Shown: positions 15,099-25,536, numbered from the stretch's first letter. The stretch: DNA of 64,000 nt from JBCCFW01 sp039029535 (GCA_039029535.1 JBCCFW010000005.1:40625-104624); one strand, 5' to 3'. Program-made: numbers and translations. Notes: generated by a model not told the origin, from the sequence alone.

Positions 15099-18000
15099 AT
15101 GCCGGATGAGCGCGACCCTCGCGAGGACGAGGACCAGGGTTCAGAGACGCCACGCCAAGGCATCGAACCGACGTCCTCGGCCTCGATGGCCGACGACGCC
15201 CCCACGGTCATCCAGTGGCGAACGTCCTCGGGCTCAGTGGCCGACGGCGACACGTCGCCGCCCGAGCGCATCGGTCGCTACCGCATCCTCGGAGAGCTCG
15301 GGCGGGGCGGCATGGGTGTCGTCTGGCGTGGCGTGGACGATCGACTCGACCGCCCGGTCGCCCTCAAGACGCTGCGCGAGAGCCTGCTCCGCGAGCCTCA
15401 GCATCTCGAGCGCTTCCTGGCCGAAGCGCGACTGCTCGCGAGCCTCAACCATCCGCATCTCGCCATCGTGCACGACCTCCCTCTCCACGAGGATCGGCCG
15501 GTGCTGGTCATGGAGCTCCTGGAGGGCGAGAACCTGGCGATCCGTCTCGCCCGCGGGCCGCTACCAGTGGGCGAAGCTCTCGAGCTCGGCATCCAGGTCG
15601 CCTCCGGCCTGGCCGCAGCTCACGAACGCGGGATCGTCCATCGCGACCTCAAGCCGGCCAACGTGCAGGTGCTACCCACCGGCGACGTCAAGGTGCTCGA
15701 CTTCGGCCTCGCTCGATCCTGGTCCGCCACTTCCGATGACCGGGAGGAACGGCTGCTTGCCGGCACGCCGGGGTACATGAGCCCCGAGCAAGTCCGGTGC
15801 GAGCCGCTCGACGGGCGCGCCGACCTGTTCTCCTTCGGCCTCGTCTTGTACGAATGCCTGACGGGCCTCCCGGCCTTCCAGGGCAAGGACACGCAGGAGC
15901 TCATCCTCGCCCCCGTTCAAGACGAGCCCGACTGGTCGTCCCTTCCTGGCTCGACACCCGCTGGGCTTCGTGAGCTCGTCACCTCTTGTCTCGAGAAGAA
16001 CGTCGACGATCGACCTCGTCGGGCCGGCGAGGTCGTCACGGCGTTGCGACGTCTTCGAGGACGTGATGACGACGGGGAAGGCCGAGATCGAGCCGCCCGC
16101 TCGTTGCCCTCCGAGAACGACTCCTTCGTCGGTCGCGAGCAGGAGATGAGCGCGCTGTCTCGTTCGATCGATGCCGGACATGCGCTGATCTCGGTGCTGG
16201 GAGCCGGCGGTTGTGGCAAGACCCGCCTGGTCCTCCATCACGTGCTCGCTCGGGCCGACGACGCCTCCGAGAGCACTTGGTTCTTCGATCTCTCCGAGGC
16301 TCGGGACGTCGACGGCATCGCCCACGTCCTCGCCTCCACCCTCGACGTGCCGCTCGGACCAGGCGATCCGATCGAGCAACTCACCAACGCGATCGCAGCG
16401 ATGGGTGGCTGTCTCCTCGTGCTCGACAACTTCGAGCAGGTCGCCCAACATGCTGAGGCCACCGTCGGACGTTGGTTGCGTCACGCCCAGGACGCCACGT
16501 TCATCGTCACGAGCCGCACCCGCCTCGACCTGCCCGGCGAGGAGATCCTCGCTCTCGATCCCCTGCCATCGGAAGGCGCCGGCGTGGAGCTCTTCGAGCT
16601 GCGAGCCCGAGCGAAGCAACCCGACTTCGTCGTCGATGACGACAACCGAGCGCTCGTGGAGAAGCTGGTCGGCTTGCTGGATGGGATGCCCCTGGCCATC
16701 GAGCTGGCCGCTGCTCGCTCACGCGTGCTCTCGCCTGCCCAGCTCATCGAGCGCATGAAGGACCGCTTCCGACTGCTGTCGGGAGGCGGCAGCACGAGCC
16801 GTCGTCAGGCGACGCTGAGGGCGACCATCGACTGGTCCTGGGACCTCCTCGAACCCTGGGAGAAGTCCGCCCTGGCCCAGGCCTCGGTGTTCGAGGGTGA
16901 CTTCACGCTGGAGTCTGCCGAGGCCGTCCTCGATCTCACCGCGTGGGCCGAAGCACCCTGGCCGCTGGACGTCGTGCAAGCGCTGGTCGAGAAGAGCCTG
17001 CTCCGAACCTGGACCCCTCCCTCCATCGACGGCTCCCTTCGCGATGAGCCTTGCTTCAAGATGCACGTCAGCATCCAGGAGTACGCAGCGGAGAAGTTGC
17101 GCACGCCCGAGGCGCTCCCCGACGGCAACGGCGGACCCGAGACCGAACGGGCCGCGTTCCTCCGACACGGTGAGCGCTACGCGCGCTTCGGCACCGAAGA
17201 CGCGCTCGCGACGCTCACCTCTCATGGCGGCGATCACCGTCGTCTCGCGCTGGCCCGCGAAGGTGACAACCTGCTCGCCGCCTGCCGGCGCGCTCTCGAA
17301 CGACGCGATGGTGAGACGGCAGCCGGCGCCTTCCTCGGTGCGTGGCACGCCCTGGTCCTTCATGCCCCGATGGCCATGGCCGCCGAGCTCGGTCGACGGG
17401 TCCTCGCGGTCGACACGCTCGGTGCGCGTTCCCGAGCGCGACTCCTGAACGTCCTCGCCTTCGCCTGCCTCTATCAGGGTCGTCTCCAGGAAGCGCTCAC
17501 GACTCAACGCTCCGCCGTGACGATCGCCCGGGAGCTGGGAGACCGCCGGCTCGAAGGTCGTCTTCTCGACGTCCTGGGCTTCCTAGTCGCCGAGAGCGGC
17601 GACGATGCAGGGGCGCGCGAGCTCCATGCGTCGGCGCTCCGACTCGCGCGAGAGACCGCTGACCGACGGACCGAGGCGATGGCGCTCCGCAACCTCGCCC
17701 GCCGACATCCTCGCGACGATCACGGAGCCGAGACGCTCCGCCTTCTCGATGAGGCGCTCGCGTCGTTTCGAGAGGTCGGCGACCGTCTCGCCGAGGGTCA
17801 GACCATCGGCGACATCGCCTGGGAGCAAGCCGACCTCGGTCGTCTCGAGGAGGCTCGCGTCGGCCTGAAGAACGCGCTGGCCATCCACGAGGAGATCGAC
17901 GACTGGCGCTCGGTGGCACAAGCCCGAAGCATGCTGGGCAACTTGCTTGGACGTCTGGGTGAGCTGGACGAGGCCAGAGAAGAGCTCGAAGCCTCACTGG

Positions 18001-18443
18001 CCCTTCATCGTCGTCTCGGAGGACGCAACCGCGAAGGGCAGGTCCTTCACGGACTGGGCTGCCTTCACGTGGACCGGGGTGCGCACGACGAGGCGCGTGC
18101 CTGCTTCGAGCAGGCTCTCACCATCGTCCGCAGCAACGGCGATCGACCGTTCGAAGCGATCACGCTCGGCAGCCTGGCCCGCCTGGACCTGGAGCTGGGA
18201 CGCCTGGAGGAGGCTCGGCAATCGCTGGAGACGGCGCTGCTGCTTCGTCGCGAGCTCGGTGACCGGCGCTCGCAGGCTCAGCTACTGGTCCAGCGGGCTC
18301 GACTCGAGCTGGAGGACGAGAACCGCCAGGCCGCGCGGGCGTGCCTCGACGAGCTCGAGGCGATCATCGAGGCAGGTGGTTCGGGCGTGGAGCAGCTCGC
18401 CGCAGAGGCTGAGGAGCTCCGCAATCGGCTCGGCTCGGCATGA
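15099..18443 (+). CDS. Ser/Thr protein kinase - STAND-like ATPase - TPR fusion regulator
   Basis: 1114 residues from the ATG at 15099; a GTG at 15075, inside the exonuclease end, is an alternative. Residues 59-320 are a Pkn2-type kinase: glycine loop 'GELGRGGMG', K90, 'HRDLKPANV' (D183), 'DFG' 201-203 and 'GTPGYMSPEQ'. Residues 340-650 are an ATPase of the predicted-ATPase/NB-ARC-like group: 'FVGREQEM', Walker A 'GAGGCGKT' (368-375), Walker B 'LLVLDNFEQ', 'IVTSRTRL'. From about 720 onward are many TPR-like repeats ('LDEALASFREVGDRLAEGQT', 'ARACFEQALTIVRSNGDR'). No membrane segment. Such fusions link phosphorylation to signal-dependent oligomerisation; target unknown. All catalytic residues are present. 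Confidence 0.93.
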   Translation: MPDERDPREDEDQGSETPRQGIEPTSSASMADDAPTVIQWRTSSGSVADGDTSPPERIGRYRILGELGRGGMGVVWRGVDDRLDRPVALKTLRESLLREPQHLERFLAEARLLASLNHPHLAIVHDLPLHEDRPVLVMELLEGENLAIRLARGPLPVGEALELGIQVASGLAAAHERGIVHRDLKPANVQVLPTGDVKVLDFGLARSWSATSDDREERLLAGTPGYMSPEQVRCEPLDGRADLFSFGLVLYECLTGLPAFQGKDTQELILAPVQDEPDWSSLPGSTPAGLRELVTSCLEKNVDDRPRRAGEVVTALRRLRGRDDDGEGRDRAARSLPSENDSFVGREQEMSALSRSIDAGHALISVLGAGGCGKTRLVLHHVLARADDASESTWFFDLSEARDVDGIAHVLASTLDVPLGPGDPIEQLTNAIAAMGGCLLVLDNFEQVAQHAEATVGRWLRHAQDATFIVTSRTRLDLPGEEILALDPLPSEGAGVELFELRARAKQPDFVVDDDNRALVEKLVGLLDGMPLAIELAAARSRVLSPAQLIERMKDRFRLLSGGGSTSRRQATLRATIDWSWDLLEPWEKSALAQASVFEGDFTLESAEAVLDLTAWAEAPWPLDVVQALVEKSLLRTWTPPSIDGSLRDEPCFKMHVSIQEYAAEKLRTPEALPDGNGGPETERAAFLRHGERYARFGTEDALATLTSHGGDHRRLALAREGDNLLAACRRALERRDGETAAGAFLGAWHALVLHAPMAMAAELGRRVLAVDTLGARSRARLLNVLAFACLYQGRLQEALTTQRSAVTIARELGDRRLEGRLLDVLGFLVAESGDDAGARELHASALRLARETADRRTEAMALRNLARRHPRDDHGAETLRLLDEALASFREVGDRLAEGQTIGDIAWEQADLGRLEEARVGLKNALAIHEEIDDWRSVAQARSMLGNLLGRLGELDEAREELEASLALHRRLGGRNREGQVLHGLGCLHVDRGAHDEARACFEQALTIVRSNGDRPFEAITLGSLARLDLELGRLEEARQSLETALLLRRELGDRRSQAQLLVQRARLELEDENRQAARACLDELEAIIEAGGSGVEQLAAEAEELRNRLGSA

Positions 18444-18456
18444 GACTCACCGACCA

Positions 18457-18485
18457 GGGAGCAGCCCGACCGGCGGGCTGCTCCC
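18457..18485. terminator. Strong bidirectional hairpin terminator
   Basis: A perfect 12-bp stem (GGGAGCAGCCCG / CGGGCTGCTCCC) with a 5-base loop lies between the convergent kinase gene (stop 18443) and protease gene (stop 18492). No T-run follows, so termination by hairpin alone or with Rho is inferred. Confidence 0.65.
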
Positions 18486-18491
18486 CGTGAC

Positions 18492-21400
18492 TCACGGGCA
18501 GGTGATCGGCAGGTCGAACCAGATGCGGTCGCGGAAGCCCGGCAGCGGTGGGCTGATCAGGTGCTGCTCCCACAGCTCCACTCGGAACCTCATCTCGTCG
18601 ATGGGCGTGTCACCCGCATCGGCGTAACGGCGCTCCGGGAGGAGCTCGTCACAGATCAAGCCGGGAAACACGTAGACACCATCGAAGGTGGCGCGGTAGA
18701 GACCGGTACCGAAGATCTCGTTGAACTGCACGACGGTCCCGGGATGAGCGAGGTCGTCGTGGACGGGATGCAGCGTGCCGACCAGCGATCCTGGCTTGAT
18801 CGGCCCCTCGCTCTGAACCGTGACCTGGATGGCACCGCAGCTCCCCGGCGAGAAGGTGAAGGGCGTGGTCCCACCGATGCAAGGCCCGGTAGCCATCGAG
18901 CCGGCGAATGCCTGGACGTCGTGCAGGCTCACGTCGCGGCAGCGATAGCGTGTCGTGCCGGAGCTCTCTCGACCCAGGAGATCGAAGCTCACCTTCAGGT
19001 CCGTGTCGTCGAGAACGTTGAGGGAAAAGACGTTCGGGCCGTGACAGTCTTCCAGCACCAACGGCTGGCTCTCGAACAGGAAGCCATCGACCCTGAAGAG
19101 CGACACCGTCCAGGGCCCAGGCTCACAGGAGTCGGCTGGATCGAGGCTCTCGACCTGCACGGGAACGACGTTGAACGGCCAGTCGGCGAGCCGCATCTGG
19201 ATGACGGCCTCCTCACCACACTCGTAGCTCGACTGGGTGAAGTAGGGATGACCGTTGGCGGACGCGACGTCACCCGACACGACGAGGGCATAGCCCTGAC
19301 GGTCCTCGGTGATGCAGTCGTAGGCCAGGGGATCGGGATCCGTCAGGGGATCCGGCGAGCAGAGCCCCTCGTCGTCCTGGACCAGGTCCGGCCAGGCCGG
19401 CATGACGACCGGGCTGCCGGCACCGTCGTGCTCGCCAGCGCTGAAGTCGAAGCCGATGACCCGGATCCGGTAGCGACCCGGCTCGAGGCCACCGTCACCC
19501 GTCGTCAAGAAGACGTTCTCGACGGTGTTGTAGCGATCGCGGGTCTGGAACTGACAGAAGTCACCCTCTCCCTCGTCCTTCTGGGGCAGCAAGTACTCCA
19601 GGAGGCATTGACAGTCGGGATCGTGACTGTTGCACCGGGAGGAGCCGAGCTCGGAGTAGCCATGCTTCCAAAGACGATTGGGGTCCTGCGAGCTCTTGCC
19701 CGGATTGGGCCGGAGCACGAAGCCCGAGGGCGTGATCACCTCGAGGTCGAGGTCGTTGCACAGGACGGGGTCGTCTCCTGAGAGCCAGTAGCCGTTCATC
19801 ACCGGTGGGGGTGGATCACTCCAGGCCAGCGTCACGTGGAGGTTCTCGCCCCCCTTGACGTGGACCTCGTACTCGTGGACCTCGCCCTCGGTGATGGCCG
19901 GGTGGTAGTCGTCGACGATCGACTCTCGACCATCCTTGAGATTCATGGCCTGCGTGCCGTTGGGCACGTCGTTGAGGACGAGCATGAACGACCGCTCCCC
20001 GACGGACTCGGAAGGACTGGCCGGAGGATTCGGTGCGGGCTGCGTCGGATCGCCCGCGAAGAACAGGGTGTCGTCGAGGACGGGACGACCCCAGCCCTGA
20101 CCGTGAGTGGGACGGGCAGTACCGACGCCCGCAACATCGCCCGTGTTTGGCCCAGTGAGGTTGCGTGCTGAGTTGACCAGCACGGCCTTGAGCAGCGCAT
20201 TCGTGGGGCTGAATCCCATCGAGGAACCACGCCCCCCACCAGGATAGAAGCCCTCCACGAAGTACTCCCTGACGAGAGCAGCAAGCCCAGCCAGGACCGG
20301 CGACGTGGCGGAGGTACCGTTGAGATCAGCATCCGGGCTCGCACAAGAGAACTGTCCGCGGCCCCGTGGCAGTCGGGCCGTCAACTCGGGCTTGATGCGA
20401 TGGCCATGCCCAGGGCCCCTCCCCGAGTTGGTGCAGATGCAGAGATCTTCGACGACCTCAGGAAAGACATCGAACACGGTGCGGTTGCTCATTCCGACAC
20501 TGATGCCGGACTTCAGGTGCGCCTCCCTCAGGAGGAGGCCGTTGTTTCCAGCCGAGAACGTGAACAACATGTCTCGCAGTCGCCATGCTTCACGATCGAA
20601 GTCAGCACAGTTGGAGTGGTAGTGCACGTCGAGGCCGAGTCCTTCCGGTCCGGTAGAGTGCAGCCCAGTACCCCAGGAGTTGTTGTGAACCCGGAGTCGA
20701 GAGTCGACTCGGTATGCCTGGGTGATGATGTCCGGATAGCTGTAGTGACAAGGCAGAGTGGCGGTCGGCCTGTCTTCGATCGGGACAGTCAGCGAAGCAA
20801 ACTGCTTGCGCTCAGGGAGCGCATCCTGGAAGAACAGCTGGGCACCTGGCGCCATCCCGTCGCCACGATCGTGATGGTCGATCGCGTCGTCGCTCGGGAC
20901 GACCATGTCGTTGTTGGGATGAGCTCGACTGAAGGCCGACTCATCATCGAGGGGATCGTCCAGTCGCTCCCCGGCACGCCCGGCGAGAACGTAGTGATCA
21001 TCTGCGGCAGCCGCCTGGGCCGAGAACAAGCCGTGGTTGGTGTTGATGAATGAGGGCATGGCAGCGTCCACGATCCCATCTTGATCCTTGTCGAGCACGA
21101 AGGAGACACCGTCATAGGTACAGTCATCTCCTTCCAGTGCCTCGAGCCGCACGGACGCGATGACCTTGCGGTCCGGGTACACCATCGGCAACTCGGTCGG
21201 CTCGAGGACCTGAACGGCCGGCCTGACGTCGTCGTCGTTGGGCCCGTAGCGCATCTGGCAATGCGCCGAGCTCTCGAAGCCCCGGTCAAGAATGCCAATG
21301 ACCTGATCCACGCCGAAGATCCCGTTTGCGAAGAGCTTGGCGTGCTGATCGTGCTCCGAGTCGCCACTGGGCAGCAGAGCCTCTCCAGTTTGATGCCAGG

Positions 21401-22040
21401 CGACAGCTTCGTTCGACGGCGCCTGAAGACTCGGCGCATCCCACGGCTCCGCCCACGACACGCCCTCGGTCTCGGCCAGCAATGAGGTGACGGTCTCGAG
21501 CTCGGCCACGTGTGCCTGCACGACGAAGCGCGCCTGCTCTCCTGGACGGACCGACCGGGAGGCCAGCTTCGACACCACCGACGCCCAGTCCGGAAGCGCG
21601 GCGTCCACCGACTCGGCCACGGCGTCGACGTCCTCACCGCGGTGCACGGTGGCCGCGATCAGGTACGAGTCGCCGACGGGCGTCTCGAGGAGCGCGAGCA
21701 GCTCGGGTGAGATCTTCTCTTCTGGCGAGTACTCGCTCAGCTCCGCGACACCGGGCACGCGGGCCAGCTCTGGCGACACCTCGTCATGGGCTCGGACCAG
21801 GAACCGCCCATCGGGCAGCTCCCCCAGGACGGCACCCCCGACGCCGAGATGGGCGGACAGGTCCCGTACCCAGGCTCGGTCGGCCCGACCCTCGGGTCGG
21901 ACCAACCAGTAGTCGCCGTCGCGGGACGAGGACACGACGCAGGCCGACTCGGCCATGGCCGCACTGGGAAACGAGAGAAGACTCGTCGAGACAATGGACA
22001 GCAGTGCCGGGACGATTGCCCAGCGGAAACGATGCAGCAT
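18492..22040 (-). CDS. Exported subtilisin-like serine protease (S8) with C-terminal beta domains
   Basis: 1182 residues from the ATG at 22040, which has an AAAGGAGGGAG site 4 bases upstream and a signal peptide (residues 5-30, 'SFPSAAMAESA'). A prodomain-like region (about 30-210) precedes the peptidase domain (about 235-620). The triad is D252 in 'GILDRGFE', H336 in 'TNHGLFSAQAAA' and S577 in 'GTSATSP'; 'HNNSWG' near 454 supplies the oxyanion Asn. The usual HGTHVAG is changed to HGLFSAQ although the catalytic His-Gly is kept. After the peptidase comes a jelly-roll P-like domain ('HVTLAWSDPPPP', about 740-900) and about 280 residues of unknown beta structure. Probably secreted. Confidence 0.9.
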   Translation of the reverse strand: MLHRFRWAIVPALLSIVSTSLLSFPSAAMAESACVVSSSRDGDYWLVRPEGRADRAWVRDLSAHLGVGGAVLGELPDGRFLVRAHDEVSPELARVPGVAELSEYSPEEKISPELLALLETPVGDSYLIAATVHRGEDVDAVAESVDAALPDWASVVSKLASRSVRPGEQARFVVQAHVAELETVTSLLAETEGVSWAEPWDAPSLQAPSNEAVAWHQTGEALLPSGDSEHDQHAKLFANGIFGVDQVIGILDRGFESSAHCQMRYGPNDDDVRPAVQVLEPTELPMVYPDRKVIASVRLEALEGDDCTYDGVSFVLDKDQDGIVDAAMPSFINTNHGLFSAQAAAADDHYVLAGRAGERLDDPLDDESAFSRAHPNNDMVVPSDDAIDHHDRGDGMAPGAQLFFQDALPERKQFASLTVPIEDRPTATLPCHYSYPDIITQAYRVDSRLRVHNNSWGTGLHSTGPEGLGLDVHYHSNCADFDREAWRLRDMLFTFSAGNNGLLLREAHLKSGISVGMSNRTVFDVFPEVVEDLCICTNSGRGPGHGHRIKPELTARLPRGRGQFSCASPDADLNGTSATSPVLAGLAALVREYFVEGFYPGGGRGSSMGFSPTNALLKAVLVNSARNLTGPNTGDVAGVGTARPTHGQGWGRPVLDDTLFFAGDPTQPAPNPPASPSESVGERSFMLVLNDVPNGTQAMNLKDGRESIVDDYHPAITEGEVHEYEVHVKGGENLHVTLAWSDPPPPVMNGYWLSGDDPVLCNDLDLEVITPSGFVLRPNPGKSSQDPNRLWKHGYSELGSSRCNSHDPDCQCLLEYLLPQKDEGEGDFCQFQTRDRYNTVENVFLTTGDGGLEPGRYRIRVIGFDFSAGEHDGAGSPVVMPAWPDLVQDDEGLCSPDPLTDPDPLAYDCITEDRQGYALVVSGDVASANGHPYFTQSSYECGEEAVIQMRLADWPFNVVPVQVESLDPADSCEPGPWTVSLFRVDGFLFESQPLVLEDCHGPNVFSLNVLDDTDLKVSFDLLGRESSGTTRYRCRDVSLHDVQAFAGSMATGPCIGGTTPFTFSPGSCGAIQVTVQSEGPIKPGSLVGTLHPVHDDLAHPGTVVQFNEIFGTGLYRATFDGVYVFPGLICDELLPERRYADAGDTPIDEMRFRVELWEQHLISPPLPGFRDRIWFDLPITCP

Positions 22041-22158
22041 CGTTCTCCCTCCTTTGCTGCTGAAACCATGGCCCCCGGTCAACTGATTTTCAAGTTCCGT
22101 ACCCTAGCCCTAGCGAGGCCTGGCACGGAGCTCCGGGGGCCTCCTCGGCAGGACGTGA

Positions 22159-22725
22159 CTACCCGAAGACGCTCTCGAGGTCGGCGAGCACGGCCTGCTC
22201 CTCGTCCGACACCTTGTTGCCGAGACCGAGGAAGCCACCGGCGGCTTCGGCCACGGAGCGGGCCTTGCCGAGGACGGCGTCACGGAGAGCGTTGCGCTCG
22301 GCCGGCTCCATCGATTCGGCGAGCGAGGTGACGTAGTCCTTCCAGGCCGAGCGGAGCTCGCCGCCGGGCTGCGTGTCCAGCCAAGCCTCGAGCATCCCGC
22401 GGGCTGGGGCGTCGCCGCCGAGACCTGAGGAGTCAGCGGCCTTGAGGATGGCGTCGCGCTCGTTGCCGTCGAGCTTGCCGTCGGCCCACGCGACCTCGAC
22501 CAGCGGCACCAGGCTCATGGCCGCGACCGTGTCGGCCGCCACGCCCAGGCTCTCCAGGCGGTCGAGCACCGCCGCATCTTCGATTCCGGAGGCCTCCGCG
22601 AGTGCCTCCCTGGCCTGCTTGGCCTCCAGCTTCGCCTTGAGCTGCTGGCGAGCCTTCTCCTCCTGCTTGGCGAAGAAGGACTCCTCGAGGGCCTTGCGGC
22701 GGTCTGCAAACGCGTCATCACTCAT
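22159..22725 (-). CDS. TerB-like helical protein
   Basis: 188 residues. Residues 1-50 form a charged coiled-coil-like helix ('AKQEEKARQQLKAKLEAKQAREAL'). The core has 'SLVPLVEVAWADGKLDGNERDAIL', the acidic signature of TerB/DjlA-type domains (tellurite-resistance TerB fold, metal- or partner-binding), and a glycine-rich end 'AAGGFLGLGNKVSDEEQAVL'. The ATG at 22725 is chosen as the start of this conserved part; it is divergent from the HIT gene by 94 bases. Cellular role unknown. Confidence 0.8.
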   Translation of the reverse strand: MSDDAFADRRKALEESFFAKQEEKARQQLKAKLEAKQAREALAEASGIEDAAVLDRLESLGVAADTVAAMSLVPLVEVAWADGKLDGNERDAILKAADSSGLGGDAPARGMLEAWLDTQPGGELRSAWKDYVTSLAESMEPAERNALRDAVLGKARSVAEAAGGFLGLGNKVSDEEQAVLADLESVFG

Positions 22726-22819
22726 GGCGCTGAACTCCGGATGGTGGGTGCGAGCCGGCATTGTACCGCCTGCCCCGGGCCACGTTGACGGGGTCGGGGT
22801 CTGGGGGCAAGCTGCCCCG

Positions 22820-23227
22820 ATGAGCGACACGATCTTCGGCAAGATCCTGGCGGGGGAAGTCCCCTGCCACCGTCTCTACGAGGACGACCACGTCCTGGCC
22901 TTCCTCGACGTCGGTCCGCTCAGCGTGGGGCACGCCCTGGTGATACCGAAGGAGCCGGCCGTCACCCTCGACGGTCTCTCCGACGACGCGGCCGCCGCCA
23001 TCGGGCGCGTGCTGCCGCGGATCTGCCGCGCCGTGATGAATGCCACGGGGGCGACCGCCTACAACGTCTTGCAGAACAACGGATCCGAGGCCCACCAGGC
23101 GGTCATGCACGTGCACTTTCACGTGATTCCGAAGATCGCCGACACCGGCCTGGGCTTGAAGTGGCGTCCCGGAGTGCTGGAGGACGGAGAGTCACTCGCC
23201 GAAAGGATCCGGGAGGCCATGGAGTAG
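22820..23227 (+). CDS. HIT-family nucleotide hydrolase
   Basis: 135 residues. 'IFGKILAGEVPCHRLYEDDHVLAFLDVGPLSVGHALVIPK' is the standard HIT N-terminal half, and 'MHVHFHVIPK' carries the histidine triad (H97, H99, H101). Enzymes of this group hydrolyse nucleoside phosphoramidates or dinucleotides such as AMP-NH2 (HinT-like). The stop lies 5 bases before adk, so the two form an operon. Confidence 0.95.
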   Translation: MSDTIFGKILAGEVPCHRLYEDDHVLAFLDVGPLSVGHALVIPKEPAVTLDGLSDDAAAAIGRVLPRICRAVMNATGATAYNVLQNNGSEAHQAVMHVHFHVIPKIADTGLGLKWRPGVLEDGESLAERIREAME

Positions 23228-23232
23228 CTGTC

Positions 23233-23865
<633 letters not shown>

Positions 23866-23964
23866 AGACAGGTCACGAATCGTGGCCTACACCCGAAACT
23901 GAGCTAGGGTTTCTAGCGTCTAGTGATTGAATCGCCTCATTTTTGACCTCCCGGGGGGGTGGCC

Positions 23965-25536
23965 ATGGCTGACAGCCTGAAGAGCGCCCTGTTCGTCGAC
24001 TTCGACAACATTTTCCTCGGGCTTGCCCGCATCGACTCAGGCGCCGCCGAGGAGTTCGCTTCGAACCCCGGCCGGTGGCTCCGCTGGTTCGAGCAACCCG
24101 AAGACGGCCACGTTCGCCGTCGCATCCTCGTCCGTCAGTGCTACCTCAATCCGCGTGCCTTCCATCGCTACCGACCGTACTTCACGCGCTCGGCCTTCCG
24201 AGTCGTGGACTGTCCGCCGTTGACTCAAAACGGCAAGACGGCGACCGACATCCACATGGTGATGGACATCCTGGATGCGCTCGCGCACGACACGCACTTC
24301 GACGAGTTCATCATCCTCTCGGGTGACTCCGACTTCACGCCCGTCATGCTCCGCTTGCGCAACCACGATCGCCGCAGCTTCGTGCTGGCGGTCGGCCAGG
24401 CGTCGAGGTCCTACACGGCGTCCTGTGATCGCGTGATGGCCGAGGACGAGTTCATAGAGGACGTCCTCGAGCTCGAGATCGACGCGAGCACGGCGCGTCC
24501 GCTGGAGAGCACGATGGCCGCGGGCGGCGGTCGACCCATCGCGCCCACCGCCAGCCCCGAGCTGCTCGACGAGATGGCCGAGTCCGTTCGCGAGCAGGCG
24601 CTGGAGGATCCCAACAACGAGCTCCAGGCTCAGGTCCTCCCTCGCATCTTCCGTGACTTCGAGGAGTTCCGACGCGACGGCAACTGGCTGGGCTACTTCT
24701 CGCTGCGCCGCCTGACCGAGGCCATCGTCGAGCGTCGTCGGGACCTGGTCCTCATCGACGACGACCCCTGGAAGGTCGAGGCGGTCGGCCCGGACGAGGA
24801 AGAGCTGGACCAGCTCAGCGAGGAGATCATCGACATCGTCGACGACCTCGTGCGCGAGTCGGCCAAGGCCCTGCCGATGGCGGCCGTGGCTCAGACGGTG
24901 CAGGGCAAGCTGGGCGACCGCGTCCTCGACTCACGCTGGGCCGGCGCCGGCAGCTTCAAGGAGCTCCTTCGCGAGGCCGAGGAGGTGAGCTTCAGCCTCC
25001 TCCTCATCCCCGGCACGCCCGGCTACATCTGGGACCCGGAGCGTCACCCCGAGCCGAGCATCGAGGCCCCCGCCGATCGCTTCGACTCCCTCCCCGAGGA
25101 CATCGCCTCCATCGCGCGGCGGGTCAACGGCGTGGTGGGCGTCCCGGGCCTGACCGGCGAGGAGTTCAAGATCCTGTTCGACCTCATCTCGGAGGAGGTC
25201 GAAGAGAACAGCTTCCACCTCACGGCCACGTCCAAGGCCGTGCGCGATCGCGCCCTCGAGAAAGGGCACAGCATCGCTCGCTCCTGCGTGTCGTTCATCC
25301 TGAAGGGGCTGACCTACTCCGGTCACCACTTCGAGAATGACAAGGACAAGAACGACGCCCAGAGCCTGGCGTCCATCTTTGCCGACCACGTCATGACGAC
25401 CTGCGAGGACGCCGAGCTCGAGCTCACCGAGGAGCAAAAGGGCCAGCTCCGCTCCTGGATCCATGGTGACGCCGACGCCGAGGGCGCCGAAGCCGAGGCC
25501 ACGACGGCCAGCGAAGGGGCCGGCGGATCCTCCTGA
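23965..25536 (+). CDS. NYN (PIN-like) ribonuclease domain protein with LOTUS/OST-HTH domain
   Basis: 523 residues; a GTG six bases earlier is an alternative start. Residues 8-165 are a NYN domain: 'ALFVDFDNIFLGL' (D12, D14), 'KTATDIHMVMD', 'IILSGDSDFTPVMLRLR', a set of acidic residues matching the metal site of PIN-like RNases. Around 295-360 there is a LOTUS/OST-HTH-like unit ('MAAVAQTVQGKLGDRVLD', 'SFKELLREAEEVSFSLL', 'GYIWDPERHPEP'). A region about 215-265 may be a second winged helix. The C-terminal 150 residues are helical and not recognised. This layout is the bacterial counterpart of LOTUS-NYN proteins such as MARF1. Likely RNA cleavage or binding; partner unknown. Confidence 0.85.
   Translation: MADSLKSALFVDFDNIFLGLARIDSGAAEEFASNPGRWLRWFEQPEDGHVRRRILVRQCYLNPRAFHRYRPYFTRSAFRVVDCPPLTQNGKTATDIHMVMDILDALAHDTHFDEFIILSGDSDFTPVMLRLRNHDRRSFVLAVGQASRSYTASCDRVMAEDEFIEDVLELEIDASTARPLESTMAAGGGRPIAPTASPELLDEMAESVREQALEDPNNELQAQVLPRIFRDFEEFRRDGNWLGYFSLRRLTEAIVERRRDLVLIDDDPWKVEAVGPDEEELDQLSEEIIDIVDDLVRESAKALPMAAVAQTVQGKLGDRVLDSRWAGAGSFKELLREAEEVSFSLLLIPGTPGYIWDPERHPEPSIEAPADRFDSLPEDIASIARRVNGVVGVPGLTGEEFKILFDLISEEVEENSFHLTATSKAVRDRALEKGHSIARSCVSFILKGLTYSGHHFENDKDKNDAQSLASIFADHVMTTCEDAELELTEEQKGQLRSWIHGDADAEGAEAEATTASEGAGGSS

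Noticed and set aside
23866..23964. Three CTAG-containing motifs upstream of the NYN gene as an operator
   Set aside because: Spacing is irregular and the flanks differ; this is likely chance in a short A/T-richer spacer.
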